A DNA stretch of 64,000 nucleotides from Clostridiales bacterium. GTDB taxonomy: Bacteria > Bacillota > Clostridia > Christensenellales > Christensenellaceae. Within the stretch, counting starts at the first letter, position 1; every line of letters starts with the position of its first letter. Shown here piece after piece: positions 17,273 through 25,476 of this stretch. The notes beneath the pieces were generated by a model. The model searched no databases. It was not told the origin of the DNA and worked only from the letters and a program-made list of their open reading frames with translations. The translations under genes and the position numbers were made by a program. Where the stretch lies: assembly GCA_015056045.1 (NCBI GenBank), contig SVGZ01000002.1, forward strand, positions 1 to 64,000, read 5' to 3'.

Positions 17273-18303
17273 CTGTCAACCTCCTTATTGAGCTTTTCGA
17301 ATAATTCAGGGTAATGGGAAGTCGGCTTTGTGAATTTTGTGCCTGAATAATGCCTGCCGTAGATCGGCTCTAAGGAGTATTCACGCTCATCGCGGAAACC
17401 CTTATCGATCGAACCCTGACTGCCAAGCGTCAGGAAACCTGCATCGACCATAAATTCACTGCCGGTAATATAGGAAGCATCATCCGATAAGAGGAAGAGC
17501 GTTGCTGCTGCACATTCAACGGGTTCACCGCCGCGGTTGAGCATATAGCCCTTTGCCGTATAGCGGATCGAATCACGGACCTCATTCGGATCGGGATGAT
17601 TGAAATCGTTTTTGGTCTGTCTTGTCCAGATATGCGCCGGAGACATCAGGTTGACGCGGATGTTATCTCTTGCGAAATCTTTTGCCGCAGAGTTGGAAAG
17701 CTGACCGACGATGCCCTTCATTGTGTTATAGGTCCAGCGCCCGCCCTGGGTAATATGACCGGAAATAGAGGAAACATTGACGATAGAACCGCCGCCGACT
17801 TTGATCATATGCGGTGCAACGAGCTGCATCATCTGTGCATAAGCAAGAGGACCGCCGATAAAGCTCCTGTACCAAAGTTCGTTATCGAGGTCGCGTCTTG
17901 TCGAGCCAAAGGGGAAGGCATTATTGACGAGATAATCGATCCTGCCGAATTTTTCTGCCGTTGTTTCGACAGTGCGGATGCAGTCTTCTTCTTTGGAGGT
18001 GTCTGCCTTGATGAAAAGGTAATTCTTCAATCCCTGTGCATCGAGGATCTCTTCGGCTTCGATTGCTGTTTTTTCGTTTCTGCCGGAAAAAGCAACAGCA
18101 CAGCCTTCTTTTAAGAGCTCTTCCACGATCGAAAAACCAATGCCCGATGTTCCGCCGGTAACGATGGCTACTTTGCCCTTGAAACGATCGGGGATCGCCT
18201 TTCTGCTGCGGGAAGTGATCGTTTCCGGTGTCTGCGGAATATCGTAATTAAGGTCACGATTGATATTCAGTTCGTATAAAGTCTGATCCTTATCCATCAT
18301 CAT
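17269..18303 (-). CDS. Short-chain dehydrogenase/reductase, array member 5
   Basis: This 344-residue SDR has the lead ELNINRDLNYDIPQ, TGGTSGIG, FSGRN, NNAF and VNVSSIS. YNTMK is preceded by one extra residue in the loop (TQGGRWTYNTMK). The C-terminal extension reads RDEREYSLEPIYGRHYSGTKFTKP and ends HYPELFEKLNKEVDR. Several Met codons at the start leave the exact first residue uncertain; ATG 18303 has an AAGG upstream. It is four bases from the preceding gene. Confidence 0.93.
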   Translation of the reverse strand: MMMDKDQTLYELNINRDLNYDIPQTPETITSRSRKAIPDRFKGKVAIVTGGTSGIGFSIVEELLKEGCAVAFSGRNEKTAIEAEEILDAQGLKNYLFIKADTSKEEDCIRTVETTAEKFGRIDYLVNNAFPFGSTRRDLDNELWYRSFIGGPLAYAQMMQLVAPHMIKVGGGSIVNVSSISGHITQGGRWTYNTMKGIVGQLSNSAAKDFARDNIRVNLMSPAHIWTRQTKNDFNHPDPNEVRDSIRYTAKGYMLNRGGEPVECAAATLFLLSDDASYITGSEFMVDAGFLTLGSQGSIDKGFRDEREYSLEPIYGRHYSGTKFTKPTSHYPELFEKLNKEVDR

Positions 18304-18307
18304 TGCC

Positions 18308-19402
18308 TTATTTCTTGTTCTTCATATGGCGTTTGCCAAGGTGATCTTTGATATCCCAGCCTTCGGGGGTATCTTCAAATGCGGTCGGGTATTCGCCGAA
18401 AAGCTCGGGATAATCGCGCTGCGGTTTCTTAAAGAGTGTTCCGGAATGACCGTCGCCATGCGTATGGGTAATGCCATAGACATGATGGTCGCGGAAGCCC
18501 TTATCAACACAGCCCTGACTGCCTAAGGTCAGGAAGCCGCCGTCTACCATAAATTCGCTGCCGGTGATATAGGAAGCGTCATCGGAAAGCAGGAAAAGGG
18601 TAGCTGCTGCACATTCGATGGCTTCGCCTGCACGGTTTAACATATAGCCTTTATTCGTATAGCGGTAGTGCGCACGAACCTGTTCGGGTGTTGCTTTTCT
18701 TGCGCCCGTAATGCCGCCGTTTGTACGTCTTGTCCAGATATGCGCCGGAGACATCAGGTTGACACGGATGTTATCTCTTGCGAAATCCATTGCCGCGGAA
18801 CGGGAAAGCATGCCGACGACACCTTTCATCGTGTTGTATGTCCAGTTGCCCCATTGTGCGATATGGCCGGAGATCGAGGAAACGTTGACGATAGCACCGC
18901 CGCCGTTTTTTACCATATATTCCCCACAGAACTTCATCATACGCGCATAGGAAAGCGGACCGCCATTAAAGGCACGCATCCAGACCTCGTTATCGATGTT
19001 GCGCTTTGTCGAATCGAAAGCAAAGGCGTTGTTGACAAGGTAATCGATCTTTCCGAAGGTTTCATAGGTGCGGTCTGCGATCATGCGGCAGCTTTCTTCA
19101 AGAGCGGTATCTGCCTGAATGAAGAGATACTTTTCCTTATCAAAGCCCTGTGCCTCGAGGTCGATCAGGACCTGTTTGGCTGTTTCAAGGTTTCTGCCTG
19201 TGAAAGCGACGCTTGCACCTTCTTTTAAGAGTTCCTCGACACAGGAAAGACCAATGCCCGAAGTTCCGCCGGTAACGATAGCAACTTTGCCGTCAAAACG
19301 ATGCGGAATGACATCTCTTACTCTCGAAGTGATCGTTTCGATCGTGATAGGTTTTACAAAATCGAGGTCGCGGTTGATGTTGAGTTCTTGTAAGTTTTTC
19401 AT
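18308..19402 (-). CDS. Short-chain dehydrogenase/reductase, array member 4
   Basis: This 364-residue protein is the longest of the eight SDRs. It has the lead ELNINRDLDFVKPIT, TGGTSGIG, FTGRN, NNAF, VNVSSIS and YNTMK (preceded by QWGNWT). An extended C-terminus contains FKKPQRDYPELFGEYPTAF followed by a basic GKRHMKNKK end. The insertion GGITGARKATPEQVRAHYRY before the YMLNRAGE motif differs from the other members and lies where SDRs shape the substrate pocket. It starts within an ATGA overlap with member 3. Confidence 0.93.
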   Translation of the reverse strand: MKNLQELNINRDLDFVKPITIETITSRVRDVIPHRFDGKVAIVTGGTSGIGLSCVEELLKEGASVAFTGRNLETAKQVLIDLEAQGFDKEKYLFIQADTALEESCRMIADRTYETFGKIDYLVNNAFAFDSTKRNIDNEVWMRAFNGGPLSYARMMKFCGEYMVKNGGGAIVNVSSISGHIAQWGNWTYNTMKGVVGMLSRSAAMDFARDNIRVNLMSPAHIWTRRTNGGITGARKATPEQVRAHYRYTNKGYMLNRAGEAIECAAATLFLLSDDASYITGSEFMVDGGFLTLGSQGCVDKGFRDHHVYGITHTHGDGHSGTLFKKPQRDYPELFGEYPTAFEDTPEGWDIKDHLGKRHMKNKK

Positions 19403-20406
19403 TTTTCCAGATGTTCCCCAAAAAGTTCAGGATAATGTTCAACGGGTTTCTTATGCATTGTGCTGCCCCAACCATTGCCGGGGATCCAGTATTTTTCTTC
19501 ATAGAGGCGTTCATCGCGTCTCGGCATATCGATACCGCCCTGACTGCCCATTGCGATAAAACCGCCGTCTGCAAGGAATTCCGTACCGGTGATATAGGAA
19601 GCATCATCGGAAAGCAGGAAGAGAGTAGGTGCTGCCACTTCGACGCATTCACCGCCGCGGTTAAGCATGTGGTTCTGACCTGTGAACTTGATGCTTTCGT
19701 ATTCTTCATCGGAAAGTTCATGTTCAAAACGGCGTGTCATGCGTTCTGTCCATGTATGTGCAGGGCTGACCTGATTGATGCGGATGTTATCGCGGACGTA
19801 TTCAAGAGCTGCGGATTTTGTCATCATGCCGACAGCGCCTTTCATGACGTTATAGGTAAAGAACTGAGGCTGTGCGATATGGCCGGAGATCGAGGAAATA
19901 TTGACAATAGAACCGCCGCCGACTTTTTTCATTTCAACGGCACAGTTTCTGATCATACGCGCATAGTTGACAGGACCGCCGAAGAAGCATTCATACCAAT
20001 CCTCTGTTGTGACAGCGCTGCAGGTGCGGCTCATCATATTGAAAGCATTGTTGACGAGGAGATCGACTTTGCCGAATTTGGCAACGGTTTCATCGACGAT
20101 CTTCTGGCAGAATTCTTCGTTTGCCATATCGCCTGCCAGATAGAGGCAATCTTCAAGGCCTTCTTCTTTGAATGCTGCGATCGTAGCATCGCCGACAGCC
20201 TGTCTTCTGCCTGTAATGGTAACTTTTGCGCCTTCACGGAGGAGTTCATATGCAATGGAACGGCCGATGCCTGCTGTACCGCCGGTAACGATAGCTACTT
20301 TGCCCTTGAAACGATCGGGAAAAAATTCCCTTGTACGGGACATGAGTGTGTTATAGGTAATTTTTTCAGTATAAAAACGGTCTTCGTTTATATTTCTCGG
20401 TATCAT
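19399..20406 (-). CDS. Short-chain dehydrogenase/reductase, array member 3
   Basis: This 335-residue SDR has the N-terminal lead NINEDRFYTEKIT, TGGTAGIG, ITGRR (two arginines after the Gly, a strong NADP(H)-type signature), NNAF, VNISSIS and YNVMK. The tail HKKPVEHYPELFGEHLEK again carries the KPxxxYPELF ending. It is preceded by a 76-bp gap holding a perfect 11-bp hairpin, the largest interruption between SDR genes apart from that before member 1. Confidence 0.93.
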   Translation of the reverse strand: MIPRNINEDRFYTEKITYNTLMSRTREFFPDRFKGKVAIVTGGTAGIGRSIAYELLREGAKVTITGRRQAVGDATIAAFKEEGLEDCLYLAGDMANEEFCQKIVDETVAKFGKVDLLVNNAFNMMSRTCSAVTTEDWYECFFGGPVNYARMIRNCAVEMKKVGGGSIVNISSISGHIAQPQFFTYNVMKGAVGMMTKSAALEYVRDNIRINQVSPAHTWTERMTRRFEHELSDEEYESIKFTGQNHMLNRGGECVEVAAPTLFLLSDDASYITGTEFLADGGFIAMGSQGGIDMPRRDERLYEEKYWIPGNGWGSTMHKKPVEHYPELFGEHLEK

Positions 20407-20445
20407 ATATTACTCACCCTTTTGGATGTTTTTTTTCGAAATCAA

Positions 20446-20471
20446 GCTTGTGCGGCTGCTGCCGCACAAGC
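20446..20471. other. Intercistronic hairpin inside the SDR operon
   Basis: GCTTGTGCGGC pairs perfectly with GCCGCACAAGC around the loop TGCT (AGCA on the transcribed strand). No U-tract follows on the minus strand, so a processing, stabilising or weak attenuation role is more likely than full termination between members 2 and 3. Confidence 0.6.
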
Positions 20472-20482
20472 AGAATTCTTAA

Positions 20483-21526
20483 TTATTTTTCTTCATTATC
20501 GACGCTTGCCGGGTTCTTATAGACAACTTCGATGTCGTCTTTATGGTGGCGCGGTTCATCGCCGTCATGAAGATCTTCGAAGGAATTGCGGCCAAGGATG
20601 ATCGATTTTCTGTAATCGAGTCCATAGACTTCCATATCCCTTCTGGCTTTATCGACAGCGCCCTGATTGCCAAGGGCGATAAGGCCGCCGTCTACAAGGT
20701 AATCGCTTCCGGTGACATATGTCGCATCATCGGAAAGCAGGAAAAGAGCAACGCTGGCACATTCAACAGGTTCGCCTGCACGGTTGAGCATATAGCCGTG
20801 GCTTTCGGATTTCATATGCTTACGTCGTGCTTCTTTGGTGCCTGTGATAAGATCGCCTGTTGTGACTCTGGTAAAGATCGTTGCCGGAGAGAGTGTATTG
20901 ACGCGGATGTTGCTGTGTGCAAGGTCGATCGCGGCATTTTTTGTGAGCATATTGACAGCGCCTTTCATCATGGAATAAGTCCAGAAATGAGGCTGTGCGA
21001 TACGCCCGGAAATGGAGGAGATATTAACGACTGCACCACCACCGACCTTACGCATATAAGGAACGCAATTCTGAATCATGCGTGCATAGCCAACGGGACC
21101 GGTAAAGAAAGCTCTTTCCCAATCTCTTGTCGTTGCGTCGAGGCCTTTCATAATGAAAAGGAAAGCGTTGTTGACAAGATAGTCGATGCGTCCCCATTTT
21201 TCATAGGTCTTTTCTGCGATCTCGCGGCAAAATTCTTCGCTCATCATATCGCCTGCAAGATACATGACTTCTGTCAAGCCTTCTTTTGCCATTTCGGCAA
21301 CGGTCTCTGCACCTGTCTGCGGGTTTCTGCCGGTAATGGTTACACGGCAGCCTTCTTTCATAAGTTCCTCTGCAATGGCTCTCCCGATACCGGCAGATCC
21401 ACCGGTAACAATAGCAACTTTACCGTCAAAACGATGCGGAACGAAATTCCTTCGGCGAGAGATGTATTCTTTGGTGATCAGTTCGTCGTAGTTAAGATCT
21501 CTGTTGATAAAAGAAGTCGTTTCCAT
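20483..21526 (-). CDS. Short-chain dehydrogenase/reductase, array member 2
   Basis: This 347-residue SDR has the lead FINRDLNYDELIT, TGGSAGIG, ITGRN, NNAF, VNISSIS and YSMMK (the only member with YS instead of YN). GRIAQ replaces GHIAQ or AHIAQ in the loop between Ser and Tyr. The C-terminus after VDGGL is distinct, carrying RRDMEVYGLDYRKSIILGR and a charged end without the YPELF motif. The ribosome binding site is poor, and the gene starts eight bases after member 1, so coupled translation is likely. Confidence 0.92.
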   Translation of the reverse strand: METTSFINRDLNYDELITKEYISRRRNFVPHRFDGKVAIVTGGSAGIGRAIAEELMKEGCRVTITGRNPQTGAETVAEMAKEGLTEVMYLAGDMMSEEFCREIAEKTYEKWGRIDYLVNNAFLFIMKGLDATTRDWERAFFTGPVGYARMIQNCVPYMRKVGGGAVVNISSISGRIAQPHFWTYSMMKGAVNMLTKNAAIDLAHSNIRVNTLSPATIFTRVTTGDLITGTKEARRKHMKSESHGYMLNRAGEPVECASVALFLLSDDATYVTGSDYLVDGGLIALGNQGAVDKARRDMEVYGLDYRKSIILGRNSFEDLHDGDEPRHHKDDIEVVYKNPASVDNEEK

Positions 21527-21534
21527 TAGCGTTG

Positions 21535-22398
21535 TCAGTTCTTATATTCGTCCTGTTTTTCTTCTCTGGAGGGCATACCCTGCGGGCTTAATGTGAGGTT
21601 GCCGCCGTCTACCATGTACTCTGTGCCTGTGAGGAAGGAAGCTTCATCAGAAAGCAGGAAGAGGCAAGGACCTGCAACTTCAACCGGCTGGCCGCTTCTT
21701 TCGAGGAGTTCGTAAGAAGGACGGTTCTGCAGGAAGACAGCAACTTCTTCGTCTGTCATATCGACAAAACGGCGTGTTGTGAGCTCGGAAAGGATGTTGC
21801 CCGGGGAAAGTGTGTTGATACGGATATTGTCAAAAGCATAGTCCATAGCTGTGCAGACTGTGAGCATATTGACAGCGCCTTTTGCACTGTTGTATGTCCA
21901 TCTGTCGGGCTGACCGATGTGTGCAGAGATGCTGGACATATTGACGATGGAGCCGAAGCCGGCTTCTTTCATGTGTTCTGCGCAGAGCTGGATCATCTTT
22001 GCATAAGCAAAGGGACCTGTTTCGAAAACTTCGAGCCAATCTTCGCGTGTAGCGTCTTTGCCCTTGGATGTGAAGGAGAATGCGTTGTTGACGAGATGGT
22101 GAACGGTTCCCCATTTTTCAACTGTCTTTGCAACGATTTCTTCGCAGAATGCTTCGCTTCTCATGTTGCCTGCGAGGAACATGACTTCAAAGCCCTGTGC
22201 CTTCATTTCAGCTTCAGCTTTCTTGCCTTTTTCTTCGTTTCTGCCGGTGAAGCAGACTTTTGCACCTTCTTTGCAGAGCTCTTCGACGATAGATCTGCCG
22301 ATGCCTGCGGAGCCGCCTGTAACGATAGCGACTCTGTCTTTGAATCTGTCGATTACGGGTTTTCTGGTTCTCCAGAAAATCTTGTTCATATCAGCCAT
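21535..22398 (-). CDS. Short-chain dehydrogenase/reductase, array member 1 (promoter-proximal)
   Basis: This SDR of about 287 residues has the short lead FWRTRKPVIDRFKDRVAIVTGGSAGIG, FTGRN, NNAF, VNMSSIS and YNSAK (the closest to the classical YxASK). It lacks the long C-terminal extension of members 3-6 and ends soon after VDGGNLTLSPQG. ATG 22398 follows GGAGG by 11 bases; a longer in-frame reading from 22455 lacks a ribosome binding site. Two glutamine-rich loop residues (GQPDRWTY) differ from the other members. It is separated from the lyase genes by about 200 bp containing a hairpin. Confidence 0.9.
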   Translation of the reverse strand: MADMNKIFWRTRKPVIDRFKDRVAIVTGGSAGIGRSIVEELCKEGAKVCFTGRNEEKGKKAEAEMKAQGFEVMFLAGNMRSEAFCEEIVAKTVEKWGTVHHLVNNAFSFTSKGKDATREDWLEVFETGPFAYAKMIQLCAEHMKEAGFGSIVNMSSISAHIGQPDRWTYNSAKGAVNMLTVCTAMDYAFDNIRINTLSPGNILSELTTRRFVDMTDEEVAVFLQNRPSYELLERSGQPVEVAGPCLFLLSDEASFLTGTEYMVDGGNLTLSPQGMPSREEKQDEYKN

Positions 22399-22540
22399 GT
22401 TAAGAATGTCCTCCAAAGTATGCTGAAAATATTTAACCGATGCCGTACGAAACATCGTTTATTTTTTCACGATAAAAATCAAAAGTATGTGCGCATCTTG
22501 CGCGGTGTTCCGCCAAAATCCGCATCGCAATCCGTAAATT

Positions 22541-22569
22541 GGGACTTTTTACACGAGGCAAAAAGTCCC
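22541..22569. other. Hairpin between the lyase genes and the SDR array
   Basis: A perfect 10-bp stem, GGGACTTTTT (22541-22550) with AAAAAGTCCC (22560-22569), has a nine-base loop. It is not followed by Ts on the transcribed strand. It lies in the 199-bp gap between the second lyase gene and SDR member 1, where it could partition expression of the operon. Confidence 0.55.
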
Positions 22570-22597
22570 ATCGGAATGATTTAGTTGTTAGTTGATC

Positions 22598-23515
22598 TTA
22601 ATAGCAGACACCGGGGTCTGTCATTTCTTTTAATTCGTTGTACAGATCGTGCATAGTCTTGAAATAAGACTCATCCGGTCTGAAGTTCGGGTAACGGCAG
22701 TGAGCTGTCTTGAAGATGCCGCGTTCAACAAGGATGCGCTTTTCGCATTCATTGTAGGAACCCTGAACAGGTGTTTCGTATTCGATCATGGAAGCCATCT
22801 TGAGGTAGATGTTGATCGCTTCTTCGCGCTTGCCTTCGTTATAGAGGTTGATAACTGTTGTGAAGGGACGAACGAATGCGCATCCGGGCATGATGCCCTG
22901 GCCGCCAGCATCGTAAACACCGATAAGGTTTGTACCGCCCATACCGCAAAGCAGCTGAACATCTTCACCCATCATTTCGTGTACGCTTCTGATCATCTGA
23001 ACAGCGCCCATCGGGGGTTCTACTTTGATGTAGAGTTCGTTCTTGACGCAAGCCTTGATGTCCTGGAAATCCTGGGGTGTAAGGGTTGCACCGCCAACAC
23101 CGGGTGCATACTGAACGATGAAGGGAAGGTCTGTTGCGGAAGCAACTGCCATGACGTGGTTCTTTACCATTTCGGGTGTGGGTTTTTCGAAATGGGGCGG
23201 GAAGTTCATCAGAGCATCAACGCCGAGGTCTTTATATAATTTCGCATCCTGAACTGCCAGGTATGTGGAGTTGCGTGTAACGGAAGCGATAACCGGAACT
23301 CTGCCTTTAGCGGCTTTGAGCGTTACGCTGATCATGTTGCGCTTCTCCTCGTCGGAGAGCATGTAGAATTCTGTGCCTGTACCGAAAAGCGTAACTGCGC
23401 CTGCACCATCAAGGATGGCAGTGTCTACTTCTCTGTAAAGGTCTTCGTAATCTAAAGCGCCTTCATTTGTGAAAGGTGCCTGAAGAATCGGGACTACTCC
23501 TTTAATATTCAGCAT
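22598..23515 (-). CDS. DHDPS/N-acetylneuraminate lyase family class I aldolase, copy 2
   Basis: This 305-residue TIM-barrel lyase belongs to the dihydrodipicolinate synthase family, whose members form a Schiff base between a lysine and a pyruvate-like ketoacid. The likely Schiff-base lysine lies in YIKVEPP and the catalytic tyrosine in VQYAPG. The usual GTTGE motif reads GTGTE. Absence of other lysine-pathway genes nearby argues against a DapA role; cleavage of a 2-keto-3-deoxy sugar acid or similar is more likely. It is paired with a paralog 15 bases upstream. ATG 23515 has a strong AGGAGAG site. Confidence 0.85.
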   Translation of the reverse strand: MLNIKGVVPILQAPFTNEGALDYEDLYREVDTAILDGAGAVTLFGTGTEFYMLSDEEKRNMISVTLKAAKGRVPVIASVTRNSTYLAVQDAKLYKDLGVDALMNFPPHFEKPTPEMVKNHVMAVASATDLPFIVQYAPGVGGATLTPQDFQDIKACVKNELYIKVEPPMGAVQMIRSVHEMMGEDVQLLCGMGGTNLIGVYDAGGQGIMPGCAFVRPFTTVINLYNEGKREEAINIYLKMASMIEYETPVQGSYNECEKRILVERGIFKTAHCRYPNFRPDESYFKTMHDLYNELKEMTDPGVCY

Positions 23516-23530
23516 CGTATCTCTCCTTTT

Positions 23531-24451
23531 TTATCTTTCGAAAATGCAGCCGACATCTGTGTGCTTGCGGAGTTCGAGCCATTCTGCACGAGCCTGTGCT
23601 TTTGCTGCTTCTGTCGGTTTCGGGCCGGGCTGTCTGCTTGCGCTGGTCTGGAAGATACCGCGTTCAACGAGGATTTCTTTATAACCTGCTGCAGCTGCAA
23701 CGCCGAGTCTCTGGTTTCTGTTCATGAGCTCGAAGAGTTCGAAAGCTTCTTTCTTCTTGCCGCTGTCCCAAAGGTTGAAGATATCAACATAGATCTTCTG
23801 GTGGCTGCAGCCGGGCATAATACCCTGGCAGCCTCTGTCGAGGATGTTGATCATGTAACGGCCGCCGTTGCCGCAAAGGATACCAAGGGGTTTGATATCA
23901 GCTTCAACGAGCTTTGTGATGAACGGACCAGCCGGCTGGGGTTCAGCTTTGATGAAAAGTGTGCCTTTGACTTCTTCACGGATCTGTTTTACGGATTCAG
24001 CTGTCATGATGCCGCCGCCGTTCTGCGGAGCATACTGGATCATGAACGGAAGATCTGTGGAGTTTGCCAGCTTGATGATGTGTTCCTGGAGCTGCTGTGT
24101 CGAAGGCTGATAGAAATGGGGCGAGAACATCATAAGACCGTCTACGCCGAGGTCACGATATGTCTTTGCATCGCGGATAGCTAACGCTGTGGAGTCACGT
24201 GTAATGGAAGCGAAGATCGGGATGCGTCCCTTAGCAGCTTTTACAGCTGTTTTGATCATTTTGATGCATTCGTCGTCTGCAAGCATGTAGAATTCTGTTG
24301 CAACGCCGAAAAGTACTGCGCCGCTTACGCCGTCGAGCACGCAAGCTTCGATTTCTCTTTCGAGGTCTTCATAGATGATCTCAGTGCCGTCTTCTGTGAA
24401 AGGCGTCTGCAGAATCGGAACGATACCTCTTAAATCATTTTCCCTCATCAT
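23531..24451 (-). CDS. DHDPS/N-acetylneuraminate lyase family class I aldolase, copy 1
   Basis: This 306-residue member of the same family has FIKAEPQ (Schiff-base lysine), IQYAPQNGG (tyrosine) and GVATE replacing GTTGE, so the hydroxyl-bearing first Thr of the classical proton relay appears altered. The C-terminal segment ILVERGIFQTSASRQPGP is shared with its partner's ILVERGIFKTAHCRYP. Two adjacent ATGs occur at the start, and the second (24448) is slightly better spaced from AGGAG. The two lyases probably form a pair with different substrates or a hetero-oligomer; neither can be assigned a specific reaction. Confidence 0.85.
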   Translation of the reverse strand: MMRENDLRGIVPILQTPFTEDGTEIIYEDLEREIEACVLDGVSGAVLFGVATEFYMLADDECIKMIKTAVKAAKGRIPIFASITRDSTALAIRDAKTYRDLGVDGLMMFSPHFYQPSTQQLQEHIIKLANSTDLPFMIQYAPQNGGGIMTAESVKQIREEVKGTLFIKAEPQPAGPFITKLVEADIKPLGILCGNGGRYMINILDRGCQGIMPGCSHQKIYVDIFNLWDSGKKKEAFELFELMNRNQRLGVAAAAGYKEILVERGIFQTSASRQPGPKPTEAAKAQARAEWLELRKHTDVGCIFER

Positions 24452-24489
24452 TTTCTCCTATTTTTCTCCTTATATTATTTATGCCTTGA

Positions 24490-25476
24490 TTATTTGAGTT
24501 TTTCAAGAACGGCTTTGTTGACTACAAATGCGGGCATCTTTCCTTCGAGGAAATCTCTTGCCTGTTCAGCAGCAATGCGCTGGAGGTTTTTGTAGGATTC
24601 ATCGGAATAGAAAGCTGCATGGGGTGTGATGATGACTTCTTCGCAAGCGAGAAGACCCGGGTGATTATACGGCGGAGCACCGTCTACACAGTCAAGGCCT
24701 GCGCCCTGAACGATTCCGCTGTTGATCGCATCGACAAGAGCATCGATATCGATATGGCCTTCGCGTCCGACATTAATAATGTAGGGTTTTTTCTTTGCGA
24801 GTGCCAGGCTTTCCTTGTTGAGGAAGTGATAGTTTTCCGGAACAAGCGGAGCATGGACGATGATGTAATCGCTGTTTTCGATCAGGTATTCGCAGCTGAC
24901 GGATTTTGCATAGCTCATGCCCATGTTATCGACTGCTTCCTGCGGGAGGAAGGGATCGTAATAAAGAACGTTTACGCCGAAAGCATTGAGCTTCTGACCG
25001 GTGAGTCTGCCAATTCTGCCGAAACCGACAACACCTGCAGTCTTGCCGCGCATATTTCTTGTCTGCGGAAGATCTGTGGGTTTATAATACGGGTTATCAC
25101 GGACCTTCTTGTCCATCATACCGATCTTTCTTTCAAGAGCGAGGAGCAGAGCCATTGCATGGTCGGAAACTTCATCGAGGCAGTAATTGGGAACGTTTAC
25201 TACCATGATGCCGCAGTCTGTTGCTGCCTGAAGGTCTACGCTGTCAACACCGATGCCGTGGCGGACGATGAGCTTAGCCTTTTCCATGCTTTCGATGATG
25301 CGTCTGTTGATGGGATCATAGTTTGTCGCCATAACGACGTCTGCATCTTTAACTGCTGCGATGACATCCTCTTCATTGGTGAGCTGATACTCGTGGTATT
25401 CGGCGACGTCTTTTAAGACTTCTCTTTCGATATCCACGTTATCAAAAACATGGTCAATAATAACGACTTTTTTCAT
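24490..25476 (-). CDS. D-isomer-specific 2-hydroxyacid dehydrogenase family protein
   Basis: This 328-residue NAD-dependent oxidoreductase of the SerA/CtBP type is first in the large minus-strand run. The nucleotide-binding motif GFGRIGRLTGQKL (about 150) and Arg in NVGREGHID (about 232) are present, as is the catalytic His in TPHAAFY (about 285). The usual catalytic Glu, found in a DVxxxEP context, is replaced: the segment reads LDCVDGAPPYNHP, so Ala stands where Glu is expected. Family enzymes reduce 2-keto acids to D-2-hydroxy acids or the reverse. It could process the ketoacid made by the adjacent lyases, or have a noncanonical activity. Confidence 0.85.
   Translation of the reverse strand: MKKVVIIDHVFDNVDIEREVLKDVAEYHEYQLTNEEDVIAAVKDADVVMATNYDPINRRIIESMEKAKLIVRHGIGVDSVDLQAATDCGIMVVNVPNYCLDEVSDHAMALLLALERKIGMMDKKVRDNPYYKPTDLPQTRNMRGKTAGVVGFGRIGRLTGQKLNAFGVNVLYYDPFLPQEAVDNMGMSYAKSVSCEYLIENSDYIIVHAPLVPENYHFLNKESLALAKKKPYIINVGREGHIDIDALVDAINSGIVQGAGLDCVDGAPPYNHPGLLACEEVIITPHAAFYSDESYKNLQRIAAEQARDFLEGKMPAFVVNKAVLEKLK

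Noticed and set aside
14298-21529. Long plus-strand open frames opposite the SDR genes
   Set aside because: They run antisense to intact SDR genes and recur at matching positions in every paralog, a consequence of shared codon use rather than real antisense genes.
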